Part shown: positions 38,881 through 50,058 of the stretch, piece after piece
Layout of the letters: every line of letters starts with the position of its first letter
How positions within the stretch are numbered: the stretch's first letter is position 1
Source of the DNA: Staphylococcus sp. Marseille-Q5304
GTDB taxonomy: Bacteria; Bacillota; Bacilli; Staphylococcales; Staphylococcaceae
DNA length: 64,000 nucleotides
Direction of reading: 5' to 3'
NCBI RefSeq assembly: GCF_943737015.1
Contig: NZ_CALSFP010000001.1
Coordinates: forward strand, 868,001-932,000
The notes under the pieces: generated by a model
What the model saw: the letters and a program-made list of their open reading frames with translations, nothing else
The model's database searches: none
What the model was told of the DNA's origin: nothing
Program-made: the position numbers and the translations under genes

Positions 38881-41292
38881 ATGGATGACCCTACATTATT
38901 TACACAGTCGATGATCAAAGGGACTGTTGACGCCATACTTTTTCAAAATAAAGACAACTTTTATACCGTGTTGAAAGTCGACACGATTGAGTCAGACGAG
39001 TCATTTGATTCTATGCCGACGATTGTAGGGTTCTTTCCAGATGTTACTGAAGGAGATGTCTATACTTTCAAAGGTCAAGTTGTTACACACCCTAAATACG
39101 GTAAACAATTAAAAGCTGAAACATTTGAAAAAGAATTGCCACAAACTAAAGAAGCTATCATCAGTTACTTATCCAGTGAATTATTTAAAGGTATCGGTAA
39201 AAAAACAGCGCAAAATATTGTAAATACGATTGGCGAAAATGCAATCAACGACATTTTAAACAACCCAGAAGTATTAGAGCGCGTTCCAGGTTTATCTAAA
39301 AAGAAACAAAAGCAAATTGCCGATCAAATTGCTAGTAATCAGGAAACTGAACAAATTATCGTAAGATTACATGACCTTGGATTTGGTCCGAAATTAGCGA
39401 TGTCCATTTATCAAGCTTATTTAGGTGAAACACTTAATATTGTTGAGAACAAACCCTATCAACTTGTTTATGATGTGCGTGGTATAGGTTTTAATAAAGC
39501 AGATGCACTAGCGAGAAAGTTAGGCATTCACTTTAATGATGTAGAAAGAATTAAAGCAGGGTTACTATACGTATTAGAAGAAGAATGTGTAAAACAAGGA
39601 CATACCTATTTACCGAAAGCATATACACTTGAAACAACACAAGACATGTTATCTAATGAACCTTCCGAAATAATTGAAATAGAAGATTTAGCTCAGGTAG
39701 TTGATGATTTGGTGCAAAATGATCAGTTGATTCTACAACAAGATGAGTTAGCGATACCTAGTTTATATTACTCAGAATTAAAAAGTGTACAAAATCTTTA
39801 TCGAAATTATATTTATACTCAAAAGTTAACCGAGATAGAACAATCGGATGTATTGATGGAAATTGGAGAGATTGAGGATTATAACAAAGTTTCGTATGCT
39901 GCATCACAAAAGGACGCATTACAAACTGCTATCAATTCAAAGGTGATGTTATTAACCGGGGGACCTGGTACTGGTAAGACTACTGTTATCAAAGGTATCG
40001 TAGAATTATATGCACAAATTCATGATTTATCACTAAATTACGATGATTATCAGAATAACGACTATCCAGTCGTTTTAGGTGCACCAACAGGTCGCGCTTC
40101 TAAACGTTTAGCCGATGCAACAGGATTAGAAGCGATGACCATTCATAGATTAATTGGTTGGAATCAAGATACACAACCCGAAGATTTATTAGAGAATGAA
40201 ATAAACGCAAAATTGATTATCATTGATGAAATGTCAATGGTCGATACTTGGTTGTTCCATCAATTTATGAACGCAGTACCTTTAGATGCTCAAATCATAT
40301 TGGTAGGAGATGAAGATCAATTACCATCCGTAGGTCCTGGTCAAGTGTTTAAAGATTTAATAGATTCTAAAGTGATTCCTCGAGTAAATTTGACGGAGGT
40401 ATATCGACAACAAGATGGCTCAAGTATTATAGAGTTAGCCCACCGAATGAAACTCGGTCAAGACATAGATATTACACAGCGATTCCACGACCGAAGCTTT
40501 ATTAATTGTTCAACAGAGCAAATACCTAACTTTGTAGAAAAGGTTGTCGCAAGTGCTGTGAAGAAAGGTTACGATATGAGTGATATCCAAGTGTTAGCAC
40601 CAATGTATAAAGGTGCTGCAGGTATTAAAAAGCTCAATGTAATCTTACAAGATATTTTAAATCCAAAGGAAAAAGATTCAAGAGAAATCACTTTTGGAGA
40701 GGTTGTTTTTAGAAAAGGCGATAAAGTTCTGCAACTTGTGAATCGCCCGAGTGATAATATCTTTAATGGCGACATTGGCGTTATCGTCGGTATATTTTGG
40801 GCTCAAGAAAATGACTTAAATAAAGATGTGTTAGTCGTGGATTTCGAAGGTAATGAAATCACATTTACGAAACAAGATTTGATGGAACTCACACATGCTT
40901 ATTGCACTTCAATTCACAAAGCACAAGGTTCAGAGTTTCCTATCGTTATTATGCCGATGGTTAAACAATATTTTAGAATGTTACAAAAGCCTATTCTATA
41001 TACAGGGCTTACACGAGCAAAGCAATCCTTAGTGTTTTTAGGCGATCCTCAAGCTTTTGAAATAGGCTTGAAGACGCACGGTCAAACGAGAATGACTCAT
41101 CTGTGTACATTTTTAAAGGCATACTTTAATAATGAAGAAATAGAACCTAAACTTTCAACAGCTAACACGGGCGATTCAGACGAAGAAGAGAATGAAGATG
41201 CATCGCTCGTATTAACTGAAGAAACGATATTTAAAATTAATCCTATGATTAATATGGGACAAATTACGCCTTATGACTTTGTTGAAGATTGA
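38881..41292 (+). CDS. recD2: RecD2-type ATP-dependent DNA helicase
   Basis: 803 aa. The N-terminal extension typical of RecD2 includes OB-like and helix-hairpin-helix parts (LFKGIGKKTAQNIVNTIG; LERVPGLSKKKQKQI). The helicase motifs follow: Walker A TGGPGTGKTTVIKG near residue 359, DEMSMVD, GDEDQLPSVGPGQV, VYRQ, and the C-terminal HAYCTSIHKAQGSEFP. A 5'-3' helicase in repair, independent of RecBC. Confidence 0.95.
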   Translation: MDDPTLFTQSMIKGTVDAILFQNKDNFYTVLKVDTIESDESFDSMPTIVGFFPDVTEGDVYTFKGQVVTHPKYGKQLKAETFEKELPQTKEAIISYLSSELFKGIGKKTAQNIVNTIGENAINDILNNPEVLERVPGLSKKKQKQIADQIASNQETEQIIVRLHDLGFGPKLAMSIYQAYLGETLNIVENKPYQLVYDVRGIGFNKADALARKLGIHFNDVERIKAGLLYVLEEECVKQGHTYLPKAYTLETTQDMLSNEPSEIIEIEDLAQVVDDLVQNDQLILQQDELAIPSLYYSELKSVQNLYRNYIYTQKLTEIEQSDVLMEIGEIEDYNKVSYAASQKDALQTAINSKVMLLTGGPGTGKTTVIKGIVELYAQIHDLSLNYDDYQNNDYPVVLGAPTGRASKRLADATGLEAMTIHRLIGWNQDTQPEDLLENEINAKLIIIDEMSMVDTWLFHQFMNAVPLDAQIILVGDEDQLPSVGPGQVFKDLIDSKVIPRVNLTEVYRQQDGSSIIELAHRMKLGQDIDITQRFHDRSFINCSTEQIPNFVEKVVASAVKKGYDMSDIQVLAPMYKGAAGIKKLNVILQDILNPKEKDSREITFGEVVFRKGDKVLQLVNRPSDNIFNGDIGVIVGIFWAQENDLNKDVLVVDFEGNEITFTKQDLMELTHAYCTSIHKAQGSEFPIVIMPMVKQYFRMLQKPILYTGLTRAKQSLVFLGDPQAFEIGLKTHGQTRMTHLCTFLKAYFNNEEIEPKLSTANTGDSDEEENEDASLVLTEETIFKINPMINMGQITPYDFVED

Positions 41293-41317
41293 CACGAGCT
41301 TGTAAAATAAATACAAT
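41289..41317 (+). promoter_or_regulatory. Promoter of the alaS T-box leader
   Basis: TTGACA (41289-41294) and TACAAT (41312-41317) with 17-base spacing. The -35 overlaps the recD2 stop codon. Confidence 0.85.
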
Positions 41318-41323
41318 AAAGAT

Positions 41324-41562
41324 AACTTCAACATAAAGATGAGTAAATTGTGTTAGTCATAAAGAGATGTGCTGGTTGGTGTAAAGTACAGGTGACACAA
41401 TTGAACGCTACTTTATGTCAAACTTTATACTTAACTAATTGAGTGATAAATGTGTAAATCATTGACGTTATATACATTGATGAATGTGGTTTACTTTATT
41501 TATAACTAGGGTGGTACCGCGAAACGTTCGTCCCTTTTTGAGGATGAGCGTTTTTTTTGTTT
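41324..41562 (+). promoter_or_regulatory. T-box riboswitch controlling alaS
   Basis: T-box AGGGTGGTACCGCG at 41508-41521, stem I elements (AGAGATG, GGTTGGTGTAAAG) and a probable specifier GCT (Ala) at 41407-41409, right after GAAC, the usual position. The terminator ACGTTCGTCC...GGATGAGCGT with eight T residues ends near 41560. Uncharged tRNA-Ala should allow read-through into alaS. Confidence 0.92.
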
Positions 41563-41603
41563 GGACAAAACGTTTAAAAATTGTTCTTATGGGAGGAAAA
41601 AAG

Positions 41604-44234
41604 ATGAAAAATTTAAAAGCAAGTGAAATTAGACAAAAATACATTGATTTTTTTGTTGAAAAAGGGCATATGGTAGAGCCTTCAGCACCATTAGTACCGA
41701 TAGATGACGAATCATTATTATGGATTAATTCAGGTGTTGCTACATTAAAAAAATACTTCGATGGTCGTGAGACGCCTAAAAAACCGCGTATTGTAAACTC
41801 TCAAAAAGCGATTCGTACGAATGATATAGAGAATGTAGGTTTTACTGCACGTCACCACACATTTTTCGAAATGTTAGGTAATTTCTCAATCGGTGATTAC
41901 TTTAAAAAAGAAGCAATCGAGTTTGCTTGGGAATTTTTAACAAGTTCAGATTGGATGGGAATGGAACCAGAAAATTTATACGTTACAATTCATCCAGAAG
42001 ATACTGAAGCATACCGTTTATGGAATGAAGAAATTGGTTTAGAAGAAAGTAGAATAATAAGAATTGAAGGTAACTTCTGGGATATCGGTGAAGGTCCATC
42101 TGGTCCTAATACTGAGATATTCTATGATAGAGGGAAGGAGTTTGGACAAGAAGACCCACCAGAAGAAATGTACCCAGGTGGCGAAAACGAGCGCTATTTA
42201 GAAGTTTGGAACCTAGTATTTAGTGAATTTAACCATAATAAAGATAATACGTATACGCCGCTTCCAAATAAAAACATTGATACGGGTATGGGACTAGAAC
42301 GTATGGCATCTATTGCTCAGAATGTACGTACGAACTATGAAACAGATTTATTTATGCCTATTATTAAAGAAGTTGAGCAAATTTCAAACAAAAAATATCT
42401 TGAAAATAATACTTATGATATCGCGTTTAAAGTTATTGCAGACCATATCCGAACAATTTCATTTGCTATTTCAGACGGTGCATTGCCAGCTAATGAAGGT
42501 CGGGGCTATGTATTACGTCGTCTACTCAGACGTGCAGTTAGATTTAGCCAATCATTAGAAATTAATGAACCATTTATGTATCGCTTAGTTGATATTGTTG
42601 CTGAAATTATGGAACCATATTACCCAAATGTGTTACAAAAATCAGACTTTATTAAACGTGTAATTAAATCTGAAGAAAAACGTTTCCATGAAACATTAGA
42701 AGAAGGTATGGCTATACTGAATGATTTAGTGGCTGAAGCTAAAGAAGGTTCAAAGATAATAGATGGTAAAGATGCCTTCAAGTTGTATGATACGTATGGT
42801 TTCCCAATCGAATTAACAGAAGAGATCGCAACACAAGATAATTTAACTGTTGATATGGAAACATTTAACGTTGAAATGGAAAAACAAAGAGAAAGAGCAA
42901 GAAATGCCCGTCAAAATTCACAATCTATGCAAGTGCAAAGTGAAGTATTGAAGAAGATTAATACTGAAAGTAAGTTTGTAGGCTACGATGTTTTAGAAAC
43001 AAACACAACTTTATCTGATATTATTTTTAATGGTGAACTTGTAGATGAAGTTGAAGCGGGAGAAACGATTCACTTTATTTTACAAGAAACGCCATTTTAT
43101 GCAGAAAGTGGTGGACAAGTAGCGGATAAAGGAAATATTAGTAATGAAAATTTTGAAATTGCAGTTCAAGCCGTTACAAAAGCACCCAATGGTCAGAACT
43201 TGCATAAAGGTGAAGTACAATTTGGCACTGTAACTCAAGGCAGTACAGTGACAGCGACTGTAGATGAAGCTAATCGACGTGCGATTGAGAAGAATCATAG
43301 TGCGACGCATTTAGTTCATGCTGCATTAAAAGAAGTATTGGGGGACCATGTTAATCAAGCAGGTTCACTCGTTGAGCCAGATAGACTAAGATTTGACTTT
43401 TCACACTTTGGTCCAATGACTGCTGAAGAAATTCAACAAGTAGAAACTAAAGTGAACAATGAAATTTGGAAGAATATTAACGTTAAAGTTCAAGAAATGC
43501 CAATCGATGAAGCGAAACAAATGGGAGCTATGGCGTTATTTGGAGAAAAATACGGCGATATCGTACGAGTAGTTAACATGGCACCATTCTCTATTGAACT
43601 TTGCGGTGGTACGCATGTAAATAATACTGCAGAAATTGGCTTATTTAAAATAGTAAGTGAATCAGGTACTGGAGCTGGCGTGCGTAGAATCGAAGCATAT
43701 ACAAGTAAGGCTGCTTTCCTATATTTAGAAAGTATTCAAGAAAAGTTCAATACTGTTAAAGATAATTTAAAAGTTAAATCAGATGACCAAGTCAATGAAA
43801 AAGTATTACAATTACAAACGACAGAAAAAGATTTAACGAAACAATTAGAACAAAGCAATAGAGAAATTACGGCACTGAAGATGGGTGACATTAAAGATCA
43901 AGTTGAAGAAATAAATGGAATTAAAGTACTTGCTACGGAAGTTGAAGTTGCTAATGCTAAAGCAATTCGTGAAACGATGGATGACTTCAAATCAAAATTA
44001 CAGGATACAGTGATTATTTTAGTGAGTGACGTCGGAGGCAAGGTTTCTCTAGTAGCAACTGTTCCGAAAGATTTAACAGATAAAGTGAAAGCTGGAGATA
44101 TCATTAAAAATATGGCACCAGTCGTTGGTGGTAAAGGTGGTGGCCGCCCAGACATGGCTCAAGGCGGTGGTACGGAACCTGAGAACATCACAGAATCATT
44201 ACGTTTCATTAAAAATTACATTAAATCGCTATAA
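41604..44234 (+). CDS. alaS: Alanyl-tRNA synthetase
   Basis: 876 aa from ATG at 41604 (GGGAGGA upstream); the open frame continuing upstream is T-box leader. Class II core ([33 protein letters not shown]), editing domain with [12 protein letters not shown] and [13 protein letters not shown], and a C-terminal coiled coil and C-Ala domain ending [12 protein letters not shown]. Confidence 0.97.
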   Translation: MKNLKASEIRQKYIDFFVEKGHMVEPSAPLVPIDDESLLWINSGVATLKKYFDGRETPKKPRIVNSQKAIRTNDIENVGFTARHHTFFEMLGNFSIGDYFKKEAIEFAWEFLTSSDWMGMEPENLYVTIHPEDTEAYRLWNEEIGLEESRIIRIEGNFWDIGEGPSGPNTEIFYDRGKEFGQEDPPEEMYPGGENERYLEVWNLVFSEFNHNKDNTYTPLPNKNIDTGMGLERMASIAQNVRTNYETDLFMPIIKEVEQISNKKYLENNTYDIAFKVIADHIRTISFAISDGALPANEGRGYVLRRLLRRAVRFSQSLEINEPFMYRLVDIVAEIMEPYYPNVLQKSDFIKRVIKSEEKRFHETLEEGMAILNDLVAEAKEGSKIIDGKDAFKLYDTYGFPIELTEEIATQDNLTVDMETFNVEMEKQRERARNARQNSQSMQVQSEVLKKINTESKFVGYDVLETNTTLSDIIFNGELVDEVEAGETIHFILQETPFYAESGGQVADKGNISNENFEIAVQAVTKAPNGQNLHKGEVQFGTVTQGSTVTATVDEANRRAIEKNHSATHLVHAALKEVLGDHVNQAGSLVEPDRLRFDFSHFGPMTAEEIQQVETKVNNEIWKNINVKVQEMPIDEAKQMGAMALFGEKYGDIVRVVNMAPFSIELCGGTHVNNTAEIGLFKIVSESGTGAGVRRIEAYTSKAAFLYLESIQEKFNTVKDNLKVKSDDQVNEKVLQLQTTEKDLTKQLEQSNREITALKMGDIKDQVEEINGIKVLATEVEVANAKAIRETMDDFKSKLQDTVIILVSDVGGKVSLVATVPKDLTDKVKAGDIIKNMAPVVGGKGGGRPDMAQGGGTEPENITESLRFIKNYIKSL

Positions 44235-44300
44235 CTTCCTTTTGTAGTACGGTAAAATGTAAGCAAATATGTTTTATTCAAGTTAAAGGAGTGTTTATAA

Positions 44301-44561
44301 ATGGATGGCTTCGACAAAACTATGAAATTTAATTACGAGGAAATTCCTAAAGAGGATGTAAAGACTGTACTTCAAAATGTTTATAATACGTTACAAGAAA
44401 GAGATTATAACGCTGTGAACCAAATTGTAGGTTACTTATTATCAGGGGATCCCGCATATATTCCACGTCACAATGAAGCACGAAATCAAATCCGTCGAAT
44501 TGACAGAGACGATATTATGGAAGAATTAGTGTCTACGTATTTGCAAGAGTACGATAAATAA
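44301..44561 (+). CDS. ireB: IreB family regulatory phosphoprotein
   Basis: 86 aa, the DUF965/YrzL family: [20 protein letters not shown] and [20 protein letters not shown]. In enterococci IreB is phosphorylated by the PASTA kinase IreK and influences cephalosporin tolerance; the link in this organism is by homology. AAAGGAG upstream. Three bases before ruvX. Confidence 0.92.
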   Translation: MDGFDKTMKFNYEEIPKEDVKTVLQNVYNTLQERDYNAVNQIVGYLLSGDPAYIPRHNEARNQIRRIDRDDIMEELVSTYLQEYDK

Positions 44562-44563
44562 AT

Positions 44564-44992
44564 ATGCTCAAACATAAAATAATTGGTTTAGACGTAGGTA
44601 GTAAAACCGTGGGGATCGCTATAAGTGATCTCATGGGATGGACCGCACAAGGTTATGATACACTCCGCATTGATGAAAGTAATAATGATTTAGGTATTGA
44701 TAAGTTAGTAGAGATTATTAATAAGGAACAAGTAGGCACAGTAGTAATCGGTTTACCAAAAAACATGAACAATTCTATTGGATTTCGCGGCGAGGCTTCG
44801 TTACAATACAAGGAGCAACTTAAAGAAACACTGCCATCTATTGAAATTATTATGTGGGATGAGCGATTAAGCACCATGGCTGCAGAACGTTCACTATTAG
44901 AGGCTGATGTTTCCAGACAGAAACGTAAAAAGGTAATAGATAAAATGGCAGCAGTATTTATCCTACAAGGATATTTAGACTCTATTCAATAA
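44564..44992 (+). CDS. ruvX: Putative pre-16S rRNA nuclease / Holliday junction resolvase-like RuvX (YqgF)
   Basis: 142 aa, RNase H-like fold: [36 protein letters not shown] and [12 protein letters not shown] carry the acidic catalytic residues. The family matures the 16S rRNA 5' end. The ireB-ruvX-DUF1292 order is conserved in Firmicutes. Confidence 0.94.
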   Translation: MLKHKIIGLDVGSKTVGIAISDLMGWTAQGYDTLRIDESNNDLGIDKLVEIINKEQVGTVVIGLPKNMNNSIGFRGEASLQYKEQLKETLPSIEIIMWDERLSTMAAERSLLEADVSRQKRKKVIDKMAAVFILQGYLDSIQ

Positions 44993-45007
44993 AAGGAGCG
45001 TTTTAAA

Positions 45008-45331
45008 ATGACAGAGCATAATCATGATGCTGAATTAGAAGTTAACAACGAAGAGGAACTATTAACTTTATATGATGAAGAAGGAAATGAAGTATTATAT
45101 CGTAAAGTCTTAGAATTTTATCATCCAGAATTCAAGAAAGAATACGTTATTCTTGCAGAAGAAGGCGCAGAGTCAGACGATGATGATATGATAGAATTAG
45201 TTCCAATGATTAATGACCCAGACGAAGATGGAGAGGGAGGAAAATTCCTTCCTGTTGAAACTGATGAAGAATGGGATATGATCGAAGAAGTGGTTAACAC
45301 AGAAATGGATGACCATGACCACGAACATTAA
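45008..45331 (+). CDS. DUF1292 (YrzB) family protein
   Basis: 107 aa, strongly acidic. It opens with a His-containing [11 protein letters not shown] and closes with EMDDHDHEH; the middle ([32 protein letters not shown]) is the DUF1292 core. Function unknown. AAAGGAG upstream; last gene of the alaS-ireB-ruvX cluster. Confidence 0.88.
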   Translation: MTEHNHDAELEVNNEEELLTLYDEEGNEVLYRKVLEFYHPEFKKEYVILAEEGAESDDDDMIELVPMINDPDEDGEGGKFLPVETDEEWDMIEEVVNTEMDDHDHEH

Positions 45332-45361
45332 TTGAGTGGTAATTAAACAAATATGTTATTC

Positions 45362-45404
45362 AAACCTTCAAAGTATACAACTATATACTTTGAAGGTTTT
45401 TTAT
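45362..45404 (+). terminator. Terminator after the DUF1292 gene
   Basis: A perfect 16-bp stem (45362-45377 with 45384-45399) and T6 tail. Confidence 0.92.
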
Positions 45405-45701
45405 TATTTATGAGGTCCTTTTGAGAATTATTGGATTCAAATTTAAAAGAAATATATTCACAATTTACACTTATATTCTAACTTACTTTATGGTAAAATA
45501 TATTAAGTTAAATTGTAACGTTATGGTAAATTGTAATTTTTTAAATATCAAAGACGTCGTGAAGAACGTTAAAAAGATTAACTTAATCAGTCACCTATAT
45601 ATGACTGATTTATTTTATTGTAGGGCGGAAGAAGAGATTATAAATTAAAGAATATCTATGTAAGCCGACCTCTGAACAGTAGATAAAGGAAGTTTTGAAA
45701 T
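45405..45701 (+). other. Leader region of the trmR operon
   Basis: Contains an extended -10, TGGTAAAAT (45491-45499), and a downstream hairpin AATCAGTCA/TGACTGATT (45585-45593, 45602-45610) followed by TTATTTTATT, which could act as an attenuator. A 75-codon frame from TTG at 45421 crosses the promoter and has unlikely composition, so I do not call it a gene. AAAGGA precedes the trmR ATG. Confidence 0.45.
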
Positions 45702-46343
45702 ATGGATAAAAATCATCTATATGTTCTGAGTTTATTAGAACATAATAATGTAGATATAGAATCGTTGAGACCTTACGCTGAAAGGCATAAGGTCCCTATT
45801 GTTGATAAAGTCAGTTTAGAGATGATTAAACAAACTATACGCCTTCATAAACCAATACATATATTAGAAATTGGAACGGCTATCGGCTATAGTGCGATGC
45901 AATTTGCTTCTGTCGATCGAAATATTCAAGTTACAACGATTGAAAGAGATGAATCAATGATCAATTTGGCTAGAACAAATTTCAAGCAATTTGGGTATGA
46001 ACAACAAATCAATTTGATAGAAGGAAATGCATTAGAACAGTTTGAGAGCGTTGAGGATAAACAATTCGACATGATTTTTATTGATGCCGCAAAGGCGCAA
46101 TCATTAAAGTTCTTTCAACTTTTTACACCTTTATTAAAAACAGGTGGTGTTGTAATTACGGATAATGTATTGTACCACGGCTTTGTTTCAGACATAGATG
46201 TAGTGAGAACGAGAAATGTACGTCAGATGGTTAAAAAGGTTCAACAATACAATGAGTGGTTAATGCAACAACCTAATTTTAATACAAACTTTTTAAACAT
46301 AGATGATGGTTTAGCCATTTCAATCAAAGGAGAGTCAAAATGA
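45702..46343 (+). CDS. trmR: tRNA 5-hydroxyuridine methyltransferase TrmR
   Basis: 213 aa SAM-dependent O-methyltransferase: HILEIGTAIGYSAMQFAS (SAM loop), FDMIFIDAAKAQSLKFF (metal/SAM region) and GGVVITDNVLYHG. It is the YrrM/TrmR type that methylates ho5U34 to mo5U34 in tRNA. Assignment rests on the fold plus the two U32-peptidase-like genes right after it, which perform the preceding hydroxylation. Overlaps the next gene (ATGA). Confidence 0.87.
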   Translation: MDKNHLYVLSLLEHNNVDIESLRPYAERHKVPIVDKVSLEMIKQTIRLHKPIHILEIGTAIGYSAMQFASVDRNIQVTTIERDESMINLARTNFKQFGYEQQINLIEGNALEQFESVEDKQFDMIFIDAAKAQSLKFFQLFTPLLKTGGVVITDNVLYHGFVSDIDVVRTRNVRQMVKKVQQYNEWLMQQPNFNTNFLNIDDGLAISIKGESK

Positions 46344-47263
46344 CAGAATTACTAGTAACACCTAAATCTGTTAATCATATAGAAACTTTAATAGAAAAAG
46401 GTGCCGATGCATTTGTAATTGGGGAACAGAAATATGGACTGAGACTTGCTGGAGAGTTTAACAAGCAAGCGATGCGTGAGGCAGTTGAATTAATTCATAG
46501 TCATAATAAAAAGGCATATGCTGCAGTCAATGGTATTTTTCATAATTATCATCTAAATGGATTAAAAGCATATATTGAATTTTTACATGAAATTCAAGTT
46601 GATAGAATCATTTTTGGCGATCCTGCTGTTGTTATGTATGTAAATGAACAAGCAAATCCGATTGCTCTTCATTGGGATGCCGAAACATTAGTAACCAACT
46701 ATTTCCAATGTAATTATTGGGGCAAGAAAGGTGCTAAACGTGCACAACTTGCTCGAGAACTAAGTTTAGAAGAAATAATCAATATCAAGAAAAATGCTGA
46801 CGTTGAAATTGAAGTTCAAGTTCACGGAATGACTTGCATGTTTCAGTCAAAACGAATGTTATTAGGCAATTACTATACATTCCAAGAACGACAATTGAAA
46901 ATAGAACGTAATCGTGAAGCGAATGAATTGTTACTTTATGATGAAGAAAGAGATAACAAATATCCAGTTTTTGAAGACTACAATGGTACACACATTATGT
47001 CGCCGAATGATATTTGTTTAATAGAAGAATTAGATGCATTATTAGAACACGGTATTGATGCGTTGAAGATAGATGGTGTGTTGCAAACTGAAAAATATAT
47101 CAACGTTTGCACCGAACAATATCGACAAGCAATTGATTTATACGATGAAGATCCAGAACTATATGATGACGAAAAATTTATGTTAGTAGATCCTATTGAA
47201 GATATACAACCAGAGCATCGCCCGTTTGATGAAGGATTCTTATTTAAACATACTGTATATTAA
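46340..47263 (+). CDS. trhP1: U32 peptidase-like tRNA hydroxylation protein TrhP1
   Basis: 307 aa, U32 family but not thought to be a protease: in Bacillus the pair YrrN/YrrO (TrhP1/TrhP2) hydroxylates U34 of tRNAs. LIEKGADAFVIGEQKYGLRL, VQVHGMTCMFQSKRMLLGNY and IDALKIDGVLQ are the family blocks. Fewer Cys than its downstream paralogue. Coupled to trmR by overlap. Confidence 0.87.
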   Translation: MTELLVTPKSVNHIETLIEKGADAFVIGEQKYGLRLAGEFNKQAMREAVELIHSHNKKAYAAVNGIFHNYHLNGLKAYIEFLHEIQVDRIIFGDPAVVMYVNEQANPIALHWDAETLVTNYFQCNYWGKKGAKRAQLARELSLEEIINIKKNADVEIEVQVHGMTCMFQSKRMLLGNYYTFQERQLKIERNREANELLLYDEERDNKYPVFEDYNGTHIMSPNDICLIEELDALLEHGIDALKIDGVLQTEKYINVCTEQYRQAIDLYDEDPELYDDEKFMLVDPIEDIQPEHRPFDEGFLFKHTVY

Positions 47264-47276
47264 GGGAGGCTTTATA

Positions 47277-48545
47277 ATGAAAGTTTTAGAAGAAGTACAA
47301 CCAAAATCTAAACCTAAGATGAAAAAGCCTGAACTTCTCGCTCCTGCCGGTAATTTAGAAAAACTAAAAATCGCTGTACATTATGGTGCAGATGCTGTAT
47401 TTTTAGGCGGTCAAGAGTATGGGTTAAGGTCTAATGCAGATAACTTTACGATGGAAGAAATTAAAGAAGGTGTAGAGTTTGCTAATCGTTATGGTGCACA
47501 AATTTATGTTACAACTAACATCATTGCTCATGATGAAAATATGGACGGCTTAGATGACTATTTACGTGAATTAGAACAAACAGGAGCAACTGGTATTATT
47601 GTTGCTGACCCTTTAATTATCGAAACATGTAAAGAAGTTGCACCTAAATTAGAAATTCATCTATCTACACAACAATCTCTTTCCAACTACAAAGCTGTAG
47701 AATTTTGGAAACAAGAAGGATTAGATCGTGTAGTATTAGCGCGTGAAACAGGTGCACGTGAAATGCAGGAAATGAAAGACAAAGTCGATATTGAGATTGA
47801 ATCCTTTATTCATGGTGCAATGTGTATTGCTTATTCAGGGCGTTGTACATTGAGTAACCACATGACAGCACGTGACTCTAATAGAGGCGGTTGTTGTCAA
47901 AGTTGTCGCTGGGATTATGATTTATTGCAAGTAGACGACGAAGGAGAACTAGATTTATTCTATGAAGATGGTGAAGTGACGCCATTTGCAATGAGTCCTA
48001 AAGATTTAAAACTAATTGAATCTATTCCCAATATGATGGATATCGGTGTGGACTCATTAAAAATAGAAGGGCGTATGAAGTCTATCCACTATATTGCAAC
48101 GGTCGTTTCTGTTTACAGAAAGGTTATCGATGCATATGCTGAAGATCCAGACAAGTTTAAAATTAAACCAGAATGGCTCATGGAATTAGATAAATGTGCT
48201 AATAGAGATACCGCTTCATCATTTATCGAAGGTACACCAGGATATGAAGAGCAAATGTTTGGAGATCAAAATAACAAAAAAACACCTTATGATTTTTGTG
48301 GATTAGTGTTGGATTATGATAAAGAGAGTGGTATTGCGACAGTTCAACAAAGAAATAACTTCAAACCAGGTCAGGAAATCGAATTTTTTGGACCTGAAAT
48401 AGATACATTCAGACAAGTTATTGATACGATCTATGACGAAGAAGGTAACGAATTGGATGCTGCTAGACATCCATTGCAAATTGTTCAAATCAAAGTAGAT
48501 CATCCAATTTATGCTAACAACATGATGAGAAAGGAAATTGGATAA
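47277..48545 (+). CDS. trhP2: U32 peptidase-like tRNA hydroxylation protein TrhP2
   Basis: 422 aa from ATG at 47277 (AGGGAGG upstream). [20 protein letters not shown], the U32 signature region [20 protein letters not shown] and the following GGCCQSCRW Cys cluster suit an Fe-S or metal-binding site; a C-terminal beta domain follows. Forms the ho5U34-making pair with TrhP1. One-base overlap with udk (TAATG). Confidence 0.9.
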   Translation: MKVLEEVQPKSKPKMKKPELLAPAGNLEKLKIAVHYGADAVFLGGQEYGLRSNADNFTMEEIKEGVEFANRYGAQIYVTTNIIAHDENMDGLDDYLRELEQTGATGIIVADPLIIETCKEVAPKLEIHLSTQQSLSNYKAVEFWKQEGLDRVVLARETGAREMQEMKDKVDIEIESFIHGAMCIAYSGRCTLSNHMTARDSNRGGCCQSCRWDYDLLQVDDEGELDLFYEDGEVTPFAMSPKDLKLIESIPNMMDIGVDSLKIEGRMKSIHYIATVVSVYRKVIDAYAEDPDKFKIKPEWLMELDKCANRDTASSFIEGTPGYEEQMFGDQNNKKTPYDFCGLVLDYDKESGIATVQQRNNFKPGQEIEFFGPEIDTFRQVIDTIYDEEGNELDAARHPLQIVQIKVDHPIYANNMMRKEIG

Positions 48546-49168
48546 TGAAACACACAACTATTATCGGCATTGCTGGTGGCTCAGGTTCAGGTAAAACATC
48601 AGTAACGAATGAAATCATGAAAAATCTTGAAGGTCACAGTGTAGCTTTGTTAGCACAAGATTATTATTATAAAGATCAATCACATTTATCATTTGAAGAA
48701 AGACTTGAAACAAATTATGACCATCCGTTTGCTTTTGATAATGATTTATTAATCAAAAACCTAAATGAGTTGAAAAATGGTCAAACAATCGAGGTGCCGA
48801 CGTACGATTATTCTACACATACACGTAGTGATGAAACAATTGCATTTGAGCCAAAAGATGTTATCATCGTAGAAGGCATATTTGCACTGGAAAATAAAAC
48901 ATTAAGAGATTTAATGGATGTTAAAATTTATGTCGATACAGATGCAGATTTACGTATTCTTCGTAGATTAATGAGAGATACAGAAGAGCGTGGTCGTACA
49001 ATGGATTCAGTTATTAACCAATACTTGAATGTTGTTAGACCAATGCACAATCAGTTTATCGAGCCAACGAAAAAGTATGCGGATATTATTATCCCTGAAG
49101 GCGGAAGCAACAAAGTGGCTATCGACATAATGACAACAAAGATTCAAACGTTAGTGAGTAAACAATAG
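48545..49168 (+). CDS. udk: Uridine kinase
   Basis: 207 aa. Walker [34 protein letters not shown] substrate region, [10 protein letters not shown] and the lid [17 protein letters not shown]. Phosphorylates uridine and cytidine with ATP or GTP. The order trhP-udk-greA matches Bacillus and Staphylococcus. Confidence 0.97.
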   Translation: MKHTTIIGIAGGSGSGKTSVTNEIMKNLEGHSVALLAQDYYYKDQSHLSFEERLETNYDHPFAFDNDLLIKNLNELKNGQTIEVPTYDYSTHTRSDETIAFEPKDVIIVEGIFALENKTLRDLMDVKIYVDTDADLRILRRLMRDTEERGRTMDSVINQYLNVVRPMHNQFIEPTKKYADIIIPEGGSNKVAIDIMTTKIQTLVSKQ

Positions 49169-49193
49169 TATATATGTAAAGGAAGATGACAAT

Positions 49194-49670
49194 ATGGAAA
49201 ACCAAAAACAATATCCTATGACTCAAGAAGGATTCGAAAAACTTGAACAAGAATTAGAAGAATTAAAGACTGTTAAACGACCAGAAGTCGTTGAAAAAAT
49301 CAAAGTTGCTCGTTCATTTGGTGACCTTTCAGAGAACTCCGAATACGATGCAGCAAAAGACGAACAAGGATTTATTGAACAAGATATTCAACGTGTAGAA
49401 CATATGTTACGTAATGCATTAATCATTGAAGATAATGGTGATAATAACCAAGTACAAATCGGCAAAACAGTAACATTTGTTGAACTACCAGGTGAAGAAG
49501 AAGAAAGTTATCAAATCGTAGGTTCAGCTGAGTCAGATGCATTTAAAGGTAAGATTTCAAACGAATCACCTATGGCACAAAGCCTTATCGGTAAGAAATT
49601 AAACGAAGAAGTACGTGTACCACTACCAAATGGTGATGAAATGAATGTTAAAATTGTTAATATAAAATAA
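49194..49670 (+). CDS. greA: Transcript cleavage factor GreA
   Basis: 158 aa. N-terminal coiled coil with the acidic tip region [20 protein letters not shown], then the FKBP-like C-terminal domain ([34 protein letters not shown]). Rescues backtracked RNA polymerase. AAGGAAG upstream; terminator follows. Confidence 0.97.
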   Translation: MENQKQYPMTQEGFEKLEQELEELKTVKRPEVVEKIKVARSFGDLSENSEYDAAKDEQGFIEQDIQRVEHMLRNALIIEDNGDNNQVQIGKTVTFVELPGEEEESYQIVGSAESDAFKGKISNESPMAQSLIGKKLNEEVRVPLPNGDEMNVKIVNIK

Positions 49671-49727
49671 TAAACTTAATTATAATTCATTTGTAATGAA
49701 CTTTAAATTGCAAAAGTACCCATAAAT

Positions 49728-49769
49728 GATGATTTCTATATGTATTTTTATAATAGAAATCATCTTTTT
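49728..49769 (+). terminator. Terminator after greA
   Basis: An 11-bp stem (GATGATTTCTA with TAGAAATCATC), 15-base loop, then T5. Confidence 0.88.
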
Positions 49770-49811
49770 GTGTACGAATCATCTGCAATTTTCATACATT
49801 TACACAAAAAA

Positions 49812-49825
49812 TGTAAACGATTACA
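49812..49825. promoter_or_regulatory. Catabolite-responsive element (cre, CcpA site)
   Basis: TGTAAACGATTACA fits the CcpA consensus TGWAANCGNTNWCA at every fixed position. It lies 18 bases before a possible -35 (TTGACT, 49844-49849) and about 245 bases before pxpB. Confidence 0.8.
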
Positions 49826-49980
49826 TAATATTTTATATACTTATTGACTGGTTTTTGGTAAATTATAAATATATCTATACATAATTTATCCTTGTGTATT
49901 TGCAAAATTTATTTTAACAAAATTGTTGGCAGTGATTACTTATAATTTATATCATTAATTAAGCAAGATTTGTACGTAGA

Positions 49981-49989
49981 TGGTACAAT
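49981..49989 (+). promoter_or_regulatory. Extended -10 promoter candidate for the pxp operon
   Basis: TGGTACAAT (-10 TACAAT at 49984-49989), about 70 bases before the TTG start of pxpB. A second candidate uses TTGACT at 49844. Which one is used cannot be settled by eye. Confidence 0.5.
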
Positions 49990-50058
49990 AGTAGTATTAC
50001 GCGTTAATGAGTATAATCTAAGTTAAATTTTTATTTTATGGTAAAGGGGAGTATTATT

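Noticed and set aside
41484..41603. 40-residue N-terminal extension of AlaS
   Set aside because: This part is the T-box antiterminator/terminator region; the real ATG at 41604 has GGGAGGA and begins the normal AlaS sequence.
45421..45648. 75-codon frame from TTG in front of trmR
   Set aside because: It runs through an extended -10 promoter and a hairpin, has an odd composition and no recognisable domain; better read as untranslated leader.
47196..47276. N-terminal extension of TrhP2
   Set aside because: It lies inside trhP1 and lacks a ribosome site; ATG at 47277 follows AGGGAGG.
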